From Strigamia acuminata (lineage: Eukaryota; Arthropoda; Chilopoda; Geophilomorpha; Linotaeniidae): 64,000 nucleotides of DNA. The translations under genes and the position numbers were made by a program. The notes under the pieces are model-generated. The model saw only the letters and a program-made list of their open reading frames with translations. It had not been told where the DNA came from and made no database searches. Every line of letters starts with the position of its first letter. Within the stretch, counting starts at the first letter, position 1. The stretch is from assembly GCA_949358305.1 (NCBI GenBank), contig OX442314.1:50166581-50230580 (forward strand), given 5' to 3'. Positions 22,587 through 34,717 of this stretch are shown here, piece after piece.

Positions 22587-23691
22587 ATGATGGAGAATAA
22601 TAGTTTGACGTGGAGATACAGAAGAGGGAAAAGACAACTACGTCTGACAATTCACCAATTAATAAAGGATTACGCCAACAAACCCGACTGCGGTATAATT
22701 GGGTTGGAAAATTTCATAAACAGTAGGAAACGTTGGAAGAGCAAACATCACATCCTTTGGCTGCTTTTATTCACATGTTGCATGTGCATGCTCACATATC
22801 AGACTTCGACAGAATAATGCATTACTTCAGTTATCCTACAGCTGTCGACCAGAAAATGTTACTTTACCAGACTTAATGATCTGTAGTTCAGATACAAAGA
22901 AAATGAATAGGCTTTTGGAAGAGACTCGTATAGCAAATAAACAAACATCAGGATCCATTCGATGCGATGAAATGATGTATGAACTAATGAGAAGTAAAAT
23001 CGCAACTTACGATATGGATACACTTTGGAAAGCGATTACCGGTAACAATACTGATGACATCAACAGTGTAAAAATGAAAGTAAAAATTAAAATTAAAAAA
23101 AAACAATAGAGAAATTCAGTTAAGAATCACAATTTAAACTATATTTGCATAGGGATATTCAAATACTTCTGTTGTTCAGACGGAAACTGACAGTTCATAC
23201 GGAATATGCTCAACATTTCGATTTGGTAACTACAAACAAGCATTTATCACTACCTATATTGTTACACTAATATTATTTATTCATTGACATAGCTGAAGCT
23301 TCTAGCAAGTCATTTGTCGGAAAGTTACTGACAGTGAATTTAAAAAAAATTACGACTCGACATGCTATGGGCCTTGTTATCCGGTAACTTGATTAAATTA
23401 CAATAGCAATTGCTACATTAATTATTTCCTCTTTGCCCTTAGGTTTACCTGTCATTCAAAAATGTTGAAAATCACTTACTTGTAACAGTGGTTCAACAAT
23501 AAAAATAAATTTTAGTTTTAACAAGATGAAGTTTTACCTAAAGACTTGAAATTCCTGGGCAACACCTTTTTATTTATTCAATTGTAGTTCATATTGCAAT
23601 ATTCACCGATCAGTTCATGCTCTAACGAAGATGAATACAGAGAATGCTATCAGAATTGCTTACATAACGAATTTAAAAAGCGAAAATGCAA
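22587..23691 (+). pseudogene. DEG/ENaC (pickpocket-like) sodium channel fragment 1, frameshifted
   Basis: From ATG 22587 the frame shows a DEG/ENaC N-terminus: LTIHQLIKDYANKPDCGI (the site before TM1), a basic RKRWKSKHH stretch, then TM1 (ILWLLLFTCCMCMLTYQ). Near 22815 the frame stops, but the adjacent frame continues with the family's post-TM1 strand (ENVTLPDLMICSSD) to a donor at 23067/23068. An exon at 23180-23225 in matching phase has SSYGICSTFRFG, the conserved C-TF box. One at 23588-23691 has EYRECYQNCLHNEFKKRKC, the cysteine-rich pre-TM2 region. TM2 was not found before the next channel begins. Either a decayed gene or one with an assembly error at the frameshift. These channels are amiloride-sensitive or ligand-gated Na+ channels in the plasma membrane. 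Confidence 0.7.
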
Positions 23692-23800
23692 GTAAAAACA
23701 TATGGTGAAAATGCTTCTTGTTTGGTGTCACAATTAAACAGCTAATTAAATATATTCTATACAAGATTTCCGTTCATGAAGTGAACCAAAATATACACAG

Positions 23801-26657
23801 TCTTAGAAAAGTTGAAGATAATTTTCGTATTAGTTGTTGCAGCATTTACTTTATGTTGCCTGCACATTAGTGTCAATTACTACCTCGATGAACCGGGAAC
23901 AACAATTGTTCGAATAAGTCAACGACGCTACACCGAATATCCTTCTGTCACAGTTTGTTGTGAAAAAAAAAATGATAAAATGCGCAAAGCCCGATTACGC
24001 TTACTTAAACAACCCAATAAAACTTGTTGCAACATATCACCCTGGCAATTGTTCAACAGCAATTTGTCATTGCAAAACATCTCGGAATCGCTTATTAGTA
24101 TCGACCTAATGTGGGATGCTTCCAATAATGTGAATGATGTAAAATAACAAGTCATATTCCTCAAACAAAAATCAAACAATAAAAGTTTTATGTTTACAGG
24201 TACCATCAAATAAAGCTATTTCACTTCCATTTGGTAATTGTTCACAAATAAGGAATGGTAATTTATAAAATTAATTTCTGATTTTAGTTAATTAATGGTT
24301 GTATTCAAAGTCTACTTTTGAATTCTGGAATTTTTCAAAGTTTCTATTTTTTTCCAAAATAATTGAACTGTAAAAATTGCTTTCCTGCAGAAGAGTTGGA
24401 AAATTAATTCTCACCTTTACGCTGTTTTACAGATAAAACAAGCACAAATACCACTCAGCTTTACATTAAGTGTAGAAAACACCTAATTCCTTCAGAAGCT
24501 TGTGGTCCGCAGCTAAAGGTGTGTAAAAAAACATTTTCACTCGATATCACCCGAAATTTTTCAACAAAATGGAATGTGTTAAATTGACAGTCTCCATGTC
24601 TTTTTAAGCACATTAAGATAACGAGAAAGTCTATTTATTCAAGCACAAAGAAGCACAAAGTTTTTAGGTTACTCCAAAGCTGAAAAAAGTTATAAAAACT
24701 GTTTGTGTTTTGTTCGGACACACCCTGGTGGTCACCAAAGGGTTGAAATTATTTCTTCCCTTATCAGAAACGTATCTGAAAATTATTAGTTTTTATGTTT
24801 TATATTTTTTATGTCTAATTGAGAAAACTAGACAACTTGGAGAAGCATGTGGGTAGTTGCCAGGGCAACCAGCCCATGAGCTTTTTTCTAACAGGAAATG
24901 CTTCCTGTGAATAGAGAAAACTCCTCAGTCTGAAAACCAACTTTGCTAAGAAAACATCATGAAAATTGCCTTTGAAAAAACCCAGAAAATTTCTCTGTGC
25001 AACTTTGTGATTTCTAGTGAAGTCATTGGACTCCTTCTTGCAGTAATTGCTATATTACTGTGAGAGATCATTTTTGCTATTGAGCCATTTCAATAGTGAG
25101 AGTTCATTCTTGTGCCAGCACAATTGTTGGCCTGAGAATTACAGTCTTGGTGTTGTGAGATTACAACAGAGAGATTCTCCATCTTTCTAGTTGCGACCAC
25201 TAGCGAGATATTTACCGTGAAATTTGTCACATTGCAATAACGCCGCGTGAATTCACTTTAAGGTGAGTAAAGCTACCGTCAGATCGGAATTGTGTCCGAA
25301 TTTGATTCATCATTGAAGTTACGGAAACTTGTCCGTTCTTGGCGTTTACGGACGCTAATACGAGTTTTGAGACGAGTGTCATGAGAAGCGGACAAGCGAG
25401 AAGCGAATGCCGCCATTTTCGTCGCCAACGACAAAAGATAGTCGCCGACGCCATTTTTCATTTAAGTTTAGCAGTTTGTTAAGCATTTAATTAAATAGAA
25501 TTTAAGTGTAGGATAAGACCCGTCGTGACATTAGTGATTTTGTTAAGGTATAAATCTGGATCACTACAACATTTATTCCTAATTGTAAATAGAAAAAGAG
25601 AAAAATATTTTTTGTGCACAAATAGTATTAATTATTAATATATATTTTGGATTATAATAACACGCAGCTAATCATAAATAATCGGGAACAAGAAGCTAAC
25701 ATTTTGACACCATTTCCAATAAATTATGAGTCTGCCAACGAAGTAATACTTCGAGACGTTCAGGTAGAAAATGAAATTAATTATACAGGGTGAGTCAAAA
25801 GTCCGGAAACACCTTTTTTTCTTGAAAATGACCAAAGATATATTAATTCTGTTGATGTAGACATATAGGAAGTCGATGCTGGGCTATCCAATGGTCATTT
25901 TAAATTTGATCCAGAAGGTCATCTTCAAGGTCATTCACTTTCTAACTTTTAAACCGTTTAAGATACAGCAAAATTTCCAATTACAAAGTTGTAGAGCACC
26001 ATCAAATTAGTAATATCCAACTTATCTTAGTCACTTTAAGTAAAATGGTTTTTCTTTTAAAAATGAAAATAAATCAGCAAATTGAAATTTTTTATTCCTA
26101 TAAAAATAAAATAATTTAGACATTAAAAAAAGACAGTGATCTTACTTGTTTACTTACATAATAATGCAAATTTGAATACATTTATTGAAGAAATTCAGTA
26201 CTTTTGCAGTAGAAATTTAAGTTTTGTCACAATGGCTGGCTTTACTTCAGCTGATTTGTTTTCATTTTAAAATGAAAACATTTAAATTAAGATGTTAAAA
26301 ATAAGTTGGATAGTACTAATTCGATCGTGTTCTACAACTTTGTAATTGGAAATTTTGCTGTATCTTAAACGGTTTAAAAGTTAGAAAGTGAATGACCTTG
26401 AAGATGACCTTCTGGATCAAATTTAAAATGACCATTGGATAGCCCACCATCGACTTCCTATATGTCTACATCAACAGAATTGATATATCTTCAGTCATTT
26501 TCAAGAAAAAAAGGTGTTTCTGGACTTTTGACTCACCCTGTATAAATGCTTATACTAAGATTCCTTTTACGAAATAGATCATAAGAAATACAAAGCGCGA
26601 TCCATGTGAAGAGCACAACAGTGCTTATCTCAAGTGTAAAATTGCTTGGAATTCGAG
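23801..26657 (+). CDS. DEG/ENaC (pickpocket-like) sodium channel 2, partial
   Basis: Five exons in agreeing phase: 23801-24138, 24200-24257, 24433-24518, 25668-25763, 26578-26657. Exon 1 has TM1 (IIFVLVVAAFTLCCLHI) and the family's post-TM1 motif (YTEYPSVTVCCEKK). Exon 2 has LPFGNCSQIRN, like the conserved G-C-F box. Exons 3 and 4 carry cysteines and ectodomain-like strands (YIKCRKHLIPSEACGPQLK; PFPINYESANEVILRDVQ). Exon 5 (RDPCEEHNSAYLKCKIAW) resembles the cysteine-rich pre-TM2 segment. The first exon needs one base from an upstream exon I could not place, and TM2 is not visible downstream. The intron after exon 3 holds an LTR relic, the next one a fold-back mariner element. It may be functional if TM2 lies beyond the repeats. 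Exons 4 and 5 are the least certain. Confidence 0.6.
24712..25575 (+). mobile_element. Solo-LTR-like repeat (about 860 bp) in a channel intron
   Basis: Colinear with the outer parts of the larger LTR at 41832-44232. Shared stretches include GTGGTCACCA/GTGGTCACTA, the block around ACATGTGGGT(A/G)GTTGCCAG, TTTGCTAAG, and the tail AAGCATTTAATTAAA...GACCCGT(C/T)GTG. It ends near GGATCACTACAACA. No clear target duplication. Boundaries are approximate. Confidence 0.6.
25786..26540. mobile_element. Fold-back Tc1/mariner-type MITE, 755 bp
   Basis: Ends are CAGGGTGAGTCAAAAGTCC and its inverse, each flanked by TA. The inverted repeat extends deep inside: AACTTTGTAATTGGAAATTT and AAATTTCCAATTACAAAGTT also pair, giving arms of about 260 bp with an AT-rich centre. 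No transposase. Confidence 0.9.
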
Positions 26658-26698
26658 GTGTTAAGTGCAGGTATAGTTCACATTTCTTTTCATATATA

Positions 26699-27494
26699 GG
26701 GTGTCCCAAAAATAACGCAAGATTTGAATTAGCCGCCATTTGTGCAGTAAATTGTTGGCGACCCTGAAACAACAACGATTTGACAGCTGAAAGTTTAGGT
26801 TTTTATCTGCCGAAATTGGATTATATTGATGTGGCCAACATGTGGTTTCAACAAGACGGTGCCACATGCCATATTGCCATACAACCATGGAAACAATTGA
26901 ATTACTGCATGAGACATCACCGGTTTCGATGATCAGAATTGGCCTCTTTTTCTTGCACCGTCTTGTTGAAACCACATATTGGCCACATCAATATAATCCA
27001 ATTCTGGCAGATAAAACTAGACTTTGACCGATACCGGTATCGATATCGGCTATCGGCCGATATTTCAGTATTCACCGATATCGGATCCGATATTTTTTGC
27101 GTTGGCCGATACCGATATCGACACGTTTCTAAAACGTATCGTTTTAGACTAAAACAATACGTTTTAGAAACGCTTTTGAAGCAGTATATATTTTCTACTG
27201 CTTCAAAAACGTTTCTAAAACATAAAATAAATGCAATTTTAATTTTCTTTTTTTTATTTTGGGGGGTGGAGGGGAGTCAGACATTTTAATTTTAATATCG
27301 GCACAGGTATCGGTATCGGCCGATATTCGGTTGCCGATTATCGGTATCGGCGATACTGCAAAATATCGATATCGGTCATAGTCTAGATAAAACCCTAAAC
27401 TTTCAGCTGTCAAATCGTTGTTGTTTCAGGGTTGCCAACAATTTACTGCACAAATGGCGGTTAATTCAAATCTTGCGTTATTTTTGGGACACCC
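26699..27494. mobile_element. Fold-back mariner relic with transposase scraps
   Basis: Ends GGGTGTCCCAAAAATAACGC and inverse. Near 26830-26880 the plus strand reads MWFQQDGATCHIA, the mariner transposase box around the second catalytic Asp. The same piece recurs inverted at about 26950-27000, so the element is a palindrome built from transposase DNA. It is interrupted by a hAT-type MITE (27018-27385). Confidence 0.85.
27018..27385. mobile_element. hAT-type MITE nested in the mariner relic
   Basis: Starts TAGACTTTGACCGATA and ends TATCGGTCATAGTCTA. It is flanked by perfect 8-bp duplications GATAAAAC (27010-27017 and 27386-27393), the hAT signature. Same family as 5240-5793. The ends are dense in CCGATA/TATCGG words. 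Confidence 0.9.
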
Positions 27495-27495
27495 T

Positions 27496-28680
27496 TTATC
27501 AGCACCAATTTTATCACATCTATTTTCCTTTTCGCTGTTCTAAACATTGACTGATCAGCCAATCTGCAGTGAGTTATCAGTTGGCAATGGGTCATTGCCT
27601 AGCATTAACCACACACAAATTTGCAAGTTTGTTTTGACATGATAGCGATTAAAGATCCATTTGCTGCATCACCAGATTGAATCTGTTCGAAAAACACCTT
27701 ACCCTTTTCAGCAGATCAACTGTAACCATTTGCATCTTTGATAAATCTCCTCTTTGTTTCAGATTACCATACATGGGAAAACCTAATTTGCCAGTTTGTA
27801 ACACTACAAGAGCCTTAACTACCGCTCATTTCATATGAGATATATGAGATATTGTTAGAAAATATTAAACAAATTAATTTTTTATTTCTTAATATTAAAT
27901 ATCCATACACTTTTTCTATGAAAATAACTTATATTTTTTTTTTAAAACTGTCCACTAAATTATGAAAGGATCACTGTAGACAAGGCTATATTATCACCTG
28001 TTGATGTCTGGTGTTTCACCTAGTGGCAAAACACGGAATTACTCACAATTTCAATTGCCAGCACAGAGTGAGGGTCCAGTTTTTTTTAACACGACTGTAC
28101 ACTGCATCTTTTAAAAGGATAAATAAAAAATAATTCGTAAACATTAATAGGTTCATTCTATCGTAATTTTCGTCCCTCAATCAAATTTTTCACTAAAACT
28201 TCTAACACCGTAAAGTACAGATCTAGTAAAACTGTTTGGGGAAAAAAATTGAACTGACCAAATCAAATTTCGATACAGTTATTGCAACATCTCGCGATTG
28301 ACTTGTGGTAATTCAAAGCTGAAACAGATAATTAAAATATATAATAAAGGAACGTCAACTATCCTCTTTTGGGACGCTATTTCAATTTGATTAATTTAAA
28401 GACATCATTTTCTTTATTTCATAAAACCGTTAAAAAAATTAATGTTTATCAACAATCAGATTCGAAACCTGATCCATTTGTTCATATGTCAGCATCTGAT
28501 CCACTAGTCTATTTTCACACATAGAACATGTGAGCAGAAAGCATCTTATTTATCCTATTTGTTTAATATGTAGTATTAGTTTAAGAATTACACTTTGATA
28601 TTATTTTGTATGTGGAAGGCAATCACATAAGAAATTTTTATTTTTTTAATTTAAAATTAAAACAGCATTTACCAAAATTT
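27496..28680. other. Unassigned AT-rich DNA
   Basis: No convincing exon, RNA gene or transposon end. The missing TM2 exon of the channel gene could be here, but I could not identify it. Confidence 0.4.
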
Positions 28681-28937
28681 TAATTGCCTTTTTGTGCTTA
28701 CAAAAGTAAGCAACCAGTTTTATTTAAATGTAGTTCAAGGTCACATATTCTTCATTTACAAGTAGTACTACACTCACATCTTCACCATCATCATGGCAAT
28801 GGTCCGTGTAAAAACGGCTTATACTCAACGACAACAGCCTATTCTTATTTTAATATTGGACACGCCTGAGAGAAGATTTAGATGTACATGGATCGGAAGG
28901 ATCAATTGGCAAAAGACCACTCGAGCCCGAGCCAACC

Positions 28938-29189
28938 ATGTCCCACGAGGGCACAGATCGCAAAACGGCCGACCGCGAAACGGCGGAAAACCGCGAAACA
29001 GAGGACCGCGAGACGGCCGATGGTGTCGACGAACAGGGTCCCGCCGAGGCTGCTGGTCAGCGCGCAACACATAGGCCCTATCACTTGGCCCCTTATCACT
29101 GCGATTTTGATGGTAGTGGTATGTATAAACCACATATTGATTTTGGTCAAAAGATTGGTGCACCTTGCAATATTGTGAGATTTATTTAG
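28938..29189 (+). CDS. Short conserved ORF of a repeat family, copy 1 (83 aa)
   Basis: The ATG at 28938 has a good context (GCCAACCATGTCC). The N-terminal half is a hydrophilic run of degenerate DRETA/NRETE units. The C-terminal half (RPYHLAPYHCDFDG, then MYKPHIDFGQKIGAPC) is nearly invariant among four copies in this window. It ends TAG at 29189. No signal peptide, membrane segment or known domain. About 200 bp of flanking non-coding DNA are conserved with it, so it travels inside a repeat. Function unknown. Confidence 0.5.
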   Translation: MSHEGTDRKTADRETAENRETEDRETADGVDEQGPAEAAGQRATHRPYHLAPYHCDFDGSGMYKPHIDFGQKIGAPCNIVRFI

Positions 29190-29611
29190 TTTTTTTGTGC
29201 AATTGTATCACAGATTGATGCGCCTTGAAAGTTTGTGGGAGTTCATTCGTTTTTCGTTTTGCTTTTATTTTCTGTATTGTTCGAGCATTTGGTTTATTAT
29301 TAATGAGTCGTCTGATTTACTAAGTTTTAATTGTATCGTTTATTGCTTGTGTTAAACAAGGATTTAGTAAGTACAAAATGCCTGATACTTGCATTACGTC
29401 AAGAGTTGTTTTGTTGTTTATGCCTGACACATACAGTATTGTAAAAGTGTAGGCAATATACTTTATTAGTTGCTATTTACATTTGTTTTAACCTAGTCTG
29501 TATGATTACAAAGTCAAGCACTACTTGTTTATCGTTTAGAGAATAAGACTCCTAAATGTCCAATTGTATAATGATCGATCTATTCTAATTTTGAGACTAC
29601 TCAAGCCAACC

Positions 29612-29821
29612 ATGTCCCACGAGCGCATGGATCGTAAAACGGCCAACCGCGATGATGTCGACGAACAGGATCCCGCCGAGGATGCTGGTCAACGCGAAAC
29701 ACATCGGCCCTATCACTTAGCCCCTTATGACAGCGATTTTGATGGTAGTGATATGTATAAACCACATATTGATTTTGGTCAAAAGATTGGTGCACCTTGC
29801 AAGATTGTGAGATTTATTTAG
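29612..29821 (+). CDS. Short conserved ORF of the same family, copy 2 (69 aa)
   Basis: ATG at 29612 in the same CCAACCATGTCCCACGAG context, TAG at 29821. Open throughout. Compared with copy 1 it lacks most of the N-terminal DRETA units and has DSDFDGSD where copy 1 has HCDFDGSG, but keeps RPYHLAPY and KPHIDFGQKIGAPCKIVRFI. Length change confined to the repetitive half while the other half stays open suggests past selection on the C-terminal half. Confidence 0.5.
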   Translation: MSHERMDRKTANRDDVDEQDPAEDAGQRETHRPYHLAPYDSDFDGSDMYKPHIDFGQKIGAPCKIVRFI

Positions 29822-30369
29822 TTTTTTTATACTTGTACAATTGTATCACAGATTGATGCGCCTCGCAAGTTTGTGGGAGTTTGTTCGTTTTTTGTTTTGT
29901 TTTTGTTTTCTGTATTGCTCGAGCATTTCGTTTATTATTAATGAGACATCTGATTTATGACCATTTAATTGTGTCGTTTATTGCTTGTGTTAAGCAAGGA
30001 TTTAGTAAGTACAAAATGCCTGATATGTGCATTATGTGCATTTTATCTTGTTTTTATTTTTACATTTCATTGCATTTTTATTTTATTTTAGTACTTTTTG
30101 TTGATATAATTCATTCATTTTTTACAGAAGGAGCAAAAAACACTAGTACATTTAACCTTGCATATAACACATTTATTGTAGCCATTTTGTTCAATTTAGA
30201 CATTCGTTTTAGTCGCTTTATATGGGCGATTGGGTTGTGTGTGATGCAGTGAAATATTGCTATGCTTTTCATTTAACCTCATGGGAGTGGCGCATGCTGT
30301 TCGAGAACAACTCCAAACAATGTTGATATTTTACACTAATTCTTCAGAAATGGTAACATAAATTTAATT

Positions 30370-31680
30370 TCATGGATTTTTCTCTCGGTTAATCCAAAGT
30401 ACTCCTACTATGGATCAGTTAAAAACTTTTTTTTTTGGAAAATTAACCAAAAATGTGATGATAATAATGATTTTTTGCAGAAACGTGAATACTTGTTGTA
30501 CGCATTGTTTGCACTGTCTGTATTCATTGTTGTATAAGTGTTTGGTAATCATAAGCCAAATGGAATTATTTAAGTGTAATGATTCTTGTTCTGTTATTTA
30601 GTCAATGACATTGACTATGATTGCTATTTTATGTTAACATATCATTGTATTTATGTTAGTTAAGTATTCATGCCATATTTAGTTATTGTTTCTGATCCAA
30701 CTTATGGATTTGCTCAGTTTGTAACAGATTTCTGAATATGGTAATCGATGTTATCACATGTTACCGGTAGTAGTGTCATCTGACCTGTTTGTCACTTGGC
30801 CTTTAGTTTTCAATGAATAAACATAATTATGGCATGTTATGGCACAGCTGAAAAACTTCTAGACTCACCATTTTTAACTGCAAATTCCAACATAATTGAG
30901 AGAACTGAATTAACTGAATCTATCCAAAAGCATTTTCAACGTACATTAAGCAAATACAACAATGTTTGTGTCCAAATTTTCATTATGCAATCAGGATTGT
31001 TTTACGAGTACTTCTTTTCCTTTTTTGTTAACAGCCGCAGTCCCCCCAAAATATTTAAAAGCAACAAAATCTGTACAATCTTTACATCTGAAGAAATTTC
31101 AAACAAGTTTATAAGAATTCTTCAAAATAATAGTAAAAATACAAGAAAATAATAATTTAAGCTGCATTTAAAGCGCTTGTAAATGCCACATGCACGAGGA
31201 ATGTGGGCTTACAATACAAACGCATGTAAATGCCACATTCCTGTCATGAACGATGCGGGCTTACAATGCAATGCAGCAAAGAAATTTGCAAATGACCAGA
31301 GCTCTCTTCTGGTTCCACTGAGACTGTCAAGTCATCAGTTTATCTAGGGGTGACCACGCGGAGGTAGAGAGTGCGATTTTACACCCCCTGAGAAAACAAA
31401 CTCAAACAATTCGCTTGACAATTTGTATTGTATTTCACCCAACAAAGGCCAGATCAGAAAATCAAAATGGGCGACATCAACTAGAACAATTTAAAATGAG
31501 TAAATGTTAAGAAAGTGGTACTTCCGGTTTCCTTATTGCGAAATTGTCATTTATTCCGCGGTTATTACGGAAACCCAAAATATAATTTTAGAAGATTTTA
31601 CAAAACTTGTCGATATCTTCGTGTAAAAATAAAATATAAAACGAAAGAAAACATTTTTGTTCTGTGACAAATTAAAAGTC
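30370..31680 (+). repeat. Hairpin-rich repeat block, copy 1 (internally deleted)
   Basis: Begins around CATGGATTTTTCTC...GGATCAGTTAAAAACTTTT. It contains two tandem hairpin units (TGTAAATGCCACAT ... ATGTGGGCTTACA, about 31180-31270) and ends with CCGCGGTTATTACGG...ATATAATTTTA. It is shared with 38390-40450 and 52310-53910; this copy lacks about 600 bp of the middle. It lies a few hundred bases after the short-ORF units, and the DNA between (30030-30250) recurs at 37440-38060, so both belong to one larger element. Confidence 0.7.
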
Positions 31681-31689
31681 CGAATTAGA

Positions 31690-32250
31690 CGGCCGAATTA
31701 CGAAGATTTATCAGCCAAACCCGCATTTGTCAATGCTCCATATTGCCACTAGATGGCACAACCACGAATTAGCAGTAAATTCGAAGTGCGAAGGAAAAAC
31801 GTGTAAATAAATATAAAAGTATATTTATTTAAGTGAAACATGTCTTGTCAACATTAATATAAACCTATATTAATGTTTATAACAAGAGAACACGATGTGA
31901 TATCGAATATCATAAAGAAATAAGACTTTAGCGAGCAATCGATCATTCTGTCGATTGGATTGGAGGAATCCATTTCCGGTCCTGAGTATCCAGTTCCAGT
32001 TTGAACCAAGGAATTAACATAATCCGAATTCCTGTGATATGGGGGTTGGTGGGATTCGTGAAACCCATGTTCCAATTGGATAATTGACCCAATCCCTTAA
32101 TCCAGTCCATGGTATATATTCCCTGACAACAGGATATTCATCCCCTCTGGCATGATATGATCTTGTTGAATTGTTTGATATAGATATTGGTTATGATAAG
32201 TGTATTTTGTGTATTCAGTGTATTTTCTATTGTGTTGTATGGTTTCTTGT
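31690..32250 (+). repeat. Diverged LTR-like sequence related to the Gypsy LTR
   Basis: Words in the same order as the intact LTR: (C/T)AGATGGC(A/G)C, GCA(G/A)TAAATTCGAA, CCTGAGTATCCAGTTCC, GGTATATATTCCCTGACAACAGGA. Only the first 500-600 bp are recognisable. No matching internal region follows. Confidence 0.55.
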
Positions 32251-34390
32251 TGATGGTATTGTGACCGTCAGACCACCCAGGGTGACCTACTTCACTGCCA
32301 CACACCACCATTATGGCCCCAAAATCACCCCCTCATTGTGTAAAGTGATCTAGCCTGGGGGAGAAGGGAGCAGAGTGGTGTGGCGAGGAGATGCAGAGAG
32401 AGAGAGTGCGGACACCGACCAGGATGGTCGTGTGTGAAGAGTCAAGTAGGACTGTAGTTATCGAGGGGACAAGACGTGTCCCGGCTGTGTGGACTCTGCA
32501 CTCCTTCCCATTCACCACAGTGACGCTCAGTGCTATGGCGGATTCCATAGTGCAGCCTCCATGAGTGGCTACTGCGGGTCATAGGTGAGTACGACATGAA
32601 TGTAATGTTGAACCGACCACGTCACCCATTGGGCTCATGCCCAGTGTGTGACGGGTCGGTTGCCGGTGCGGTGTGCCTTCGTGGCGCCCCCGCAATGGGT
32701 GACGCCAATACGGGACACACTCTTCCACCTGACAAACGAACCAACGCTGGATCTGTTTGTTATGAATGTGTTGAATGTGGTAGAGTCCCTCACAGCACGA
32801 TTTCTAAGGATCGGATGTAAAATTCAATGTGAGAAAGAGGTATTCTATGAAATTTGTATATTTGATTATTTGATTGATTTATTTATTTTGTTGCCTAGGT
32901 CTACAATGCTCCATCATAATAGAATCACGTTTTGATTTACCAATCGAATTTCTCCTAATTGACGGTGTCGGAACGCCAGTACCAGCATCAAGATGCAGAT
33001 GTCAACAAATTATAAGATTTCTAAGTACCGGTATTTTAAATTTAATTTTATAAATTAAATTTATTCTTTTCTTCTTTATTTTTTAGGATTACCTTGGAGG
33101 CCTAATCGGAGAAATAGAAGAATATAATTTATAATTTTATAATTAATTAATTTATTTATTTATTATAATTTATAATAAATTTTAATTTTAATATAATTTA
33201 AAATTCCCCATACCCCTAGACAACATAATAAAGGCCAACCAACCAATATTAGGGAGTCTCCGTTATTTTACGTGAGTATGCGTCCCAAACTAGTGTCTTC
33301 AGTCCCCTGATTGCACTACAAAGACCATACCAGTCACAGTATAGTCACTGGAAATCATGCCTTATTTTATTAAATGAGGCAGTCGACCAATTGAAGGTGC
33401 AGGGCTGGATACTAATGTTTCAGTTGGACAGTCTCGCCGAGGATGGCCCGCCTGTGTGCATTCGGTATCCTCTTGGCAGGGCAGAGTGGTCAAATGCGGT
33501 ATGAACCCATTCTGTTACCACAAGTAGCACTGGAGTTATAGGAATTGATTCCATCACTTGATGGTGCCAAAGAAGTCTGTACGCAGTAACCATGAGTAGC
33601 ACGTTTGGAAAGCTGATTCCCATGATATTTTTGTCAAAGCAGTCAGTCTGCTATTAGTACCCTGAATGGCTAAACTGCTGTGCGGAGCCGCAAGCTATAA
33701 CCTCCTGTGTACATAGTACCGTCAACCACTCAATGGTGGCTTGACTTGGAAGAAAAATTTCAGTGTTTTGGACCTTTCAACAACCTGCAAAATGTAATAT
33801 TGATATGAAATTCTCCCATACTACCAAAAGATGTACTACAAAGGTGTTCCTTACTTTCCAAAAAAGTGTTTGTTGATGTGACTGAGCTAGAGATTAACCA
33901 GGCAACTTGATTATTAGTTTTTTGATCTTACACAAAGCATGATGAATTACAATTGCCAGATACCCAGAACTTTCTGTGTAAAAATATTTGTTTTCCAAGT
34001 CAAAGATTTTGCTTGGATGTGCAGCATTGACTATGAAAGGAAGTGCTTTGTTTATTGCTAGGACGATTTATCATCGGTTTGTATCAGCTGTATATCTTTT
34101 GTTGTTCAGCTTTGCTCTCACATTAATAACTTAAAAAGCAACCTATTTCTGTCTATTTTCATATAGCAGGTTTTACGGTATGTGAGTAATGTGACCAACA
34201 GTGTCTATTATGTTATTGAATTATTAGGTTGTACATCTAAGCAGAGGTCTAAGCATTTTTAAAGTGTTTTGCATAGACAATGGAGTAGTAGAGAACATTC
34301 ATGTACACAAAGTAAATAAAAATTTTATTTAAAATTAATTATACAAATTGTTTGTAAAATACTGTATCTATATCTATATGCCTTATATTC
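32251..34390. other. Mostly unassigned; one possible exon
   Basis: Contains moderately GC-rich pieces (32250-32800; 33400-33700) with short frames but no recognisable domain. At about 32900-33030 an acceptor (TTGCCTAG) opens a frame reading QCSIIIESRFDLPIEFLLID, which could be an upstream Tudor-like exon of the gene at 34400. That link is weak. 33115-33215 is pure AT-rich simple sequence. Confidence 0.3.
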
Positions 34391-34399
34391 ATTTTAGCT

Positions 34400-34685
34400 T
34401 AAACATCTGGCACCGCAGTTTTTGGAATATCCATCGATAGTTTCTCAGTGTAGTTTATATGGATATATTGCAAACATCGATCTAAACGATTTTATTGGCG
34501 CAACACTGAATAAAGAGCTAACACTAAAAATTAATGCGAAGATTGCTAACAATCTGATTGTCACACTACACGAAATCACAGAAAACGAAGTTAAAAACCT
34601 TAATCAACAGTTAGTGGTTATTAATATTTCGTCTAGCGACGAGACTTCGTCGAGCACCGACACTTCGTCTAACGCTGACACTTGA
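34400..34685 (+). CDS. Tudor-domain protein, last exon
   Basis: After the acceptor ATTTTAG the frame reads LKHLAPQFLEYPSIVSQCSLYGYI-like sequence (HLAPQFLEYPSIVSQCSLYG), the classic segment of extended Tudor domains (L-P..F-L..P-..A..CSL.G). A helical stretch and strands (LNKELTLKINAKIANNLIVT) follow, then a serine/threonine-rich tail and TGA at 34685. Extended Tudor proteins bind methylarginine on Piwi proteins in germline granules; this role is inferred from the family. Upstream exons are not confidently placed. Confidence 0.6.
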
Positions 34686-34717
34686 TGATCAAGCCAACTC
34701 TAGACATATACTAATAC

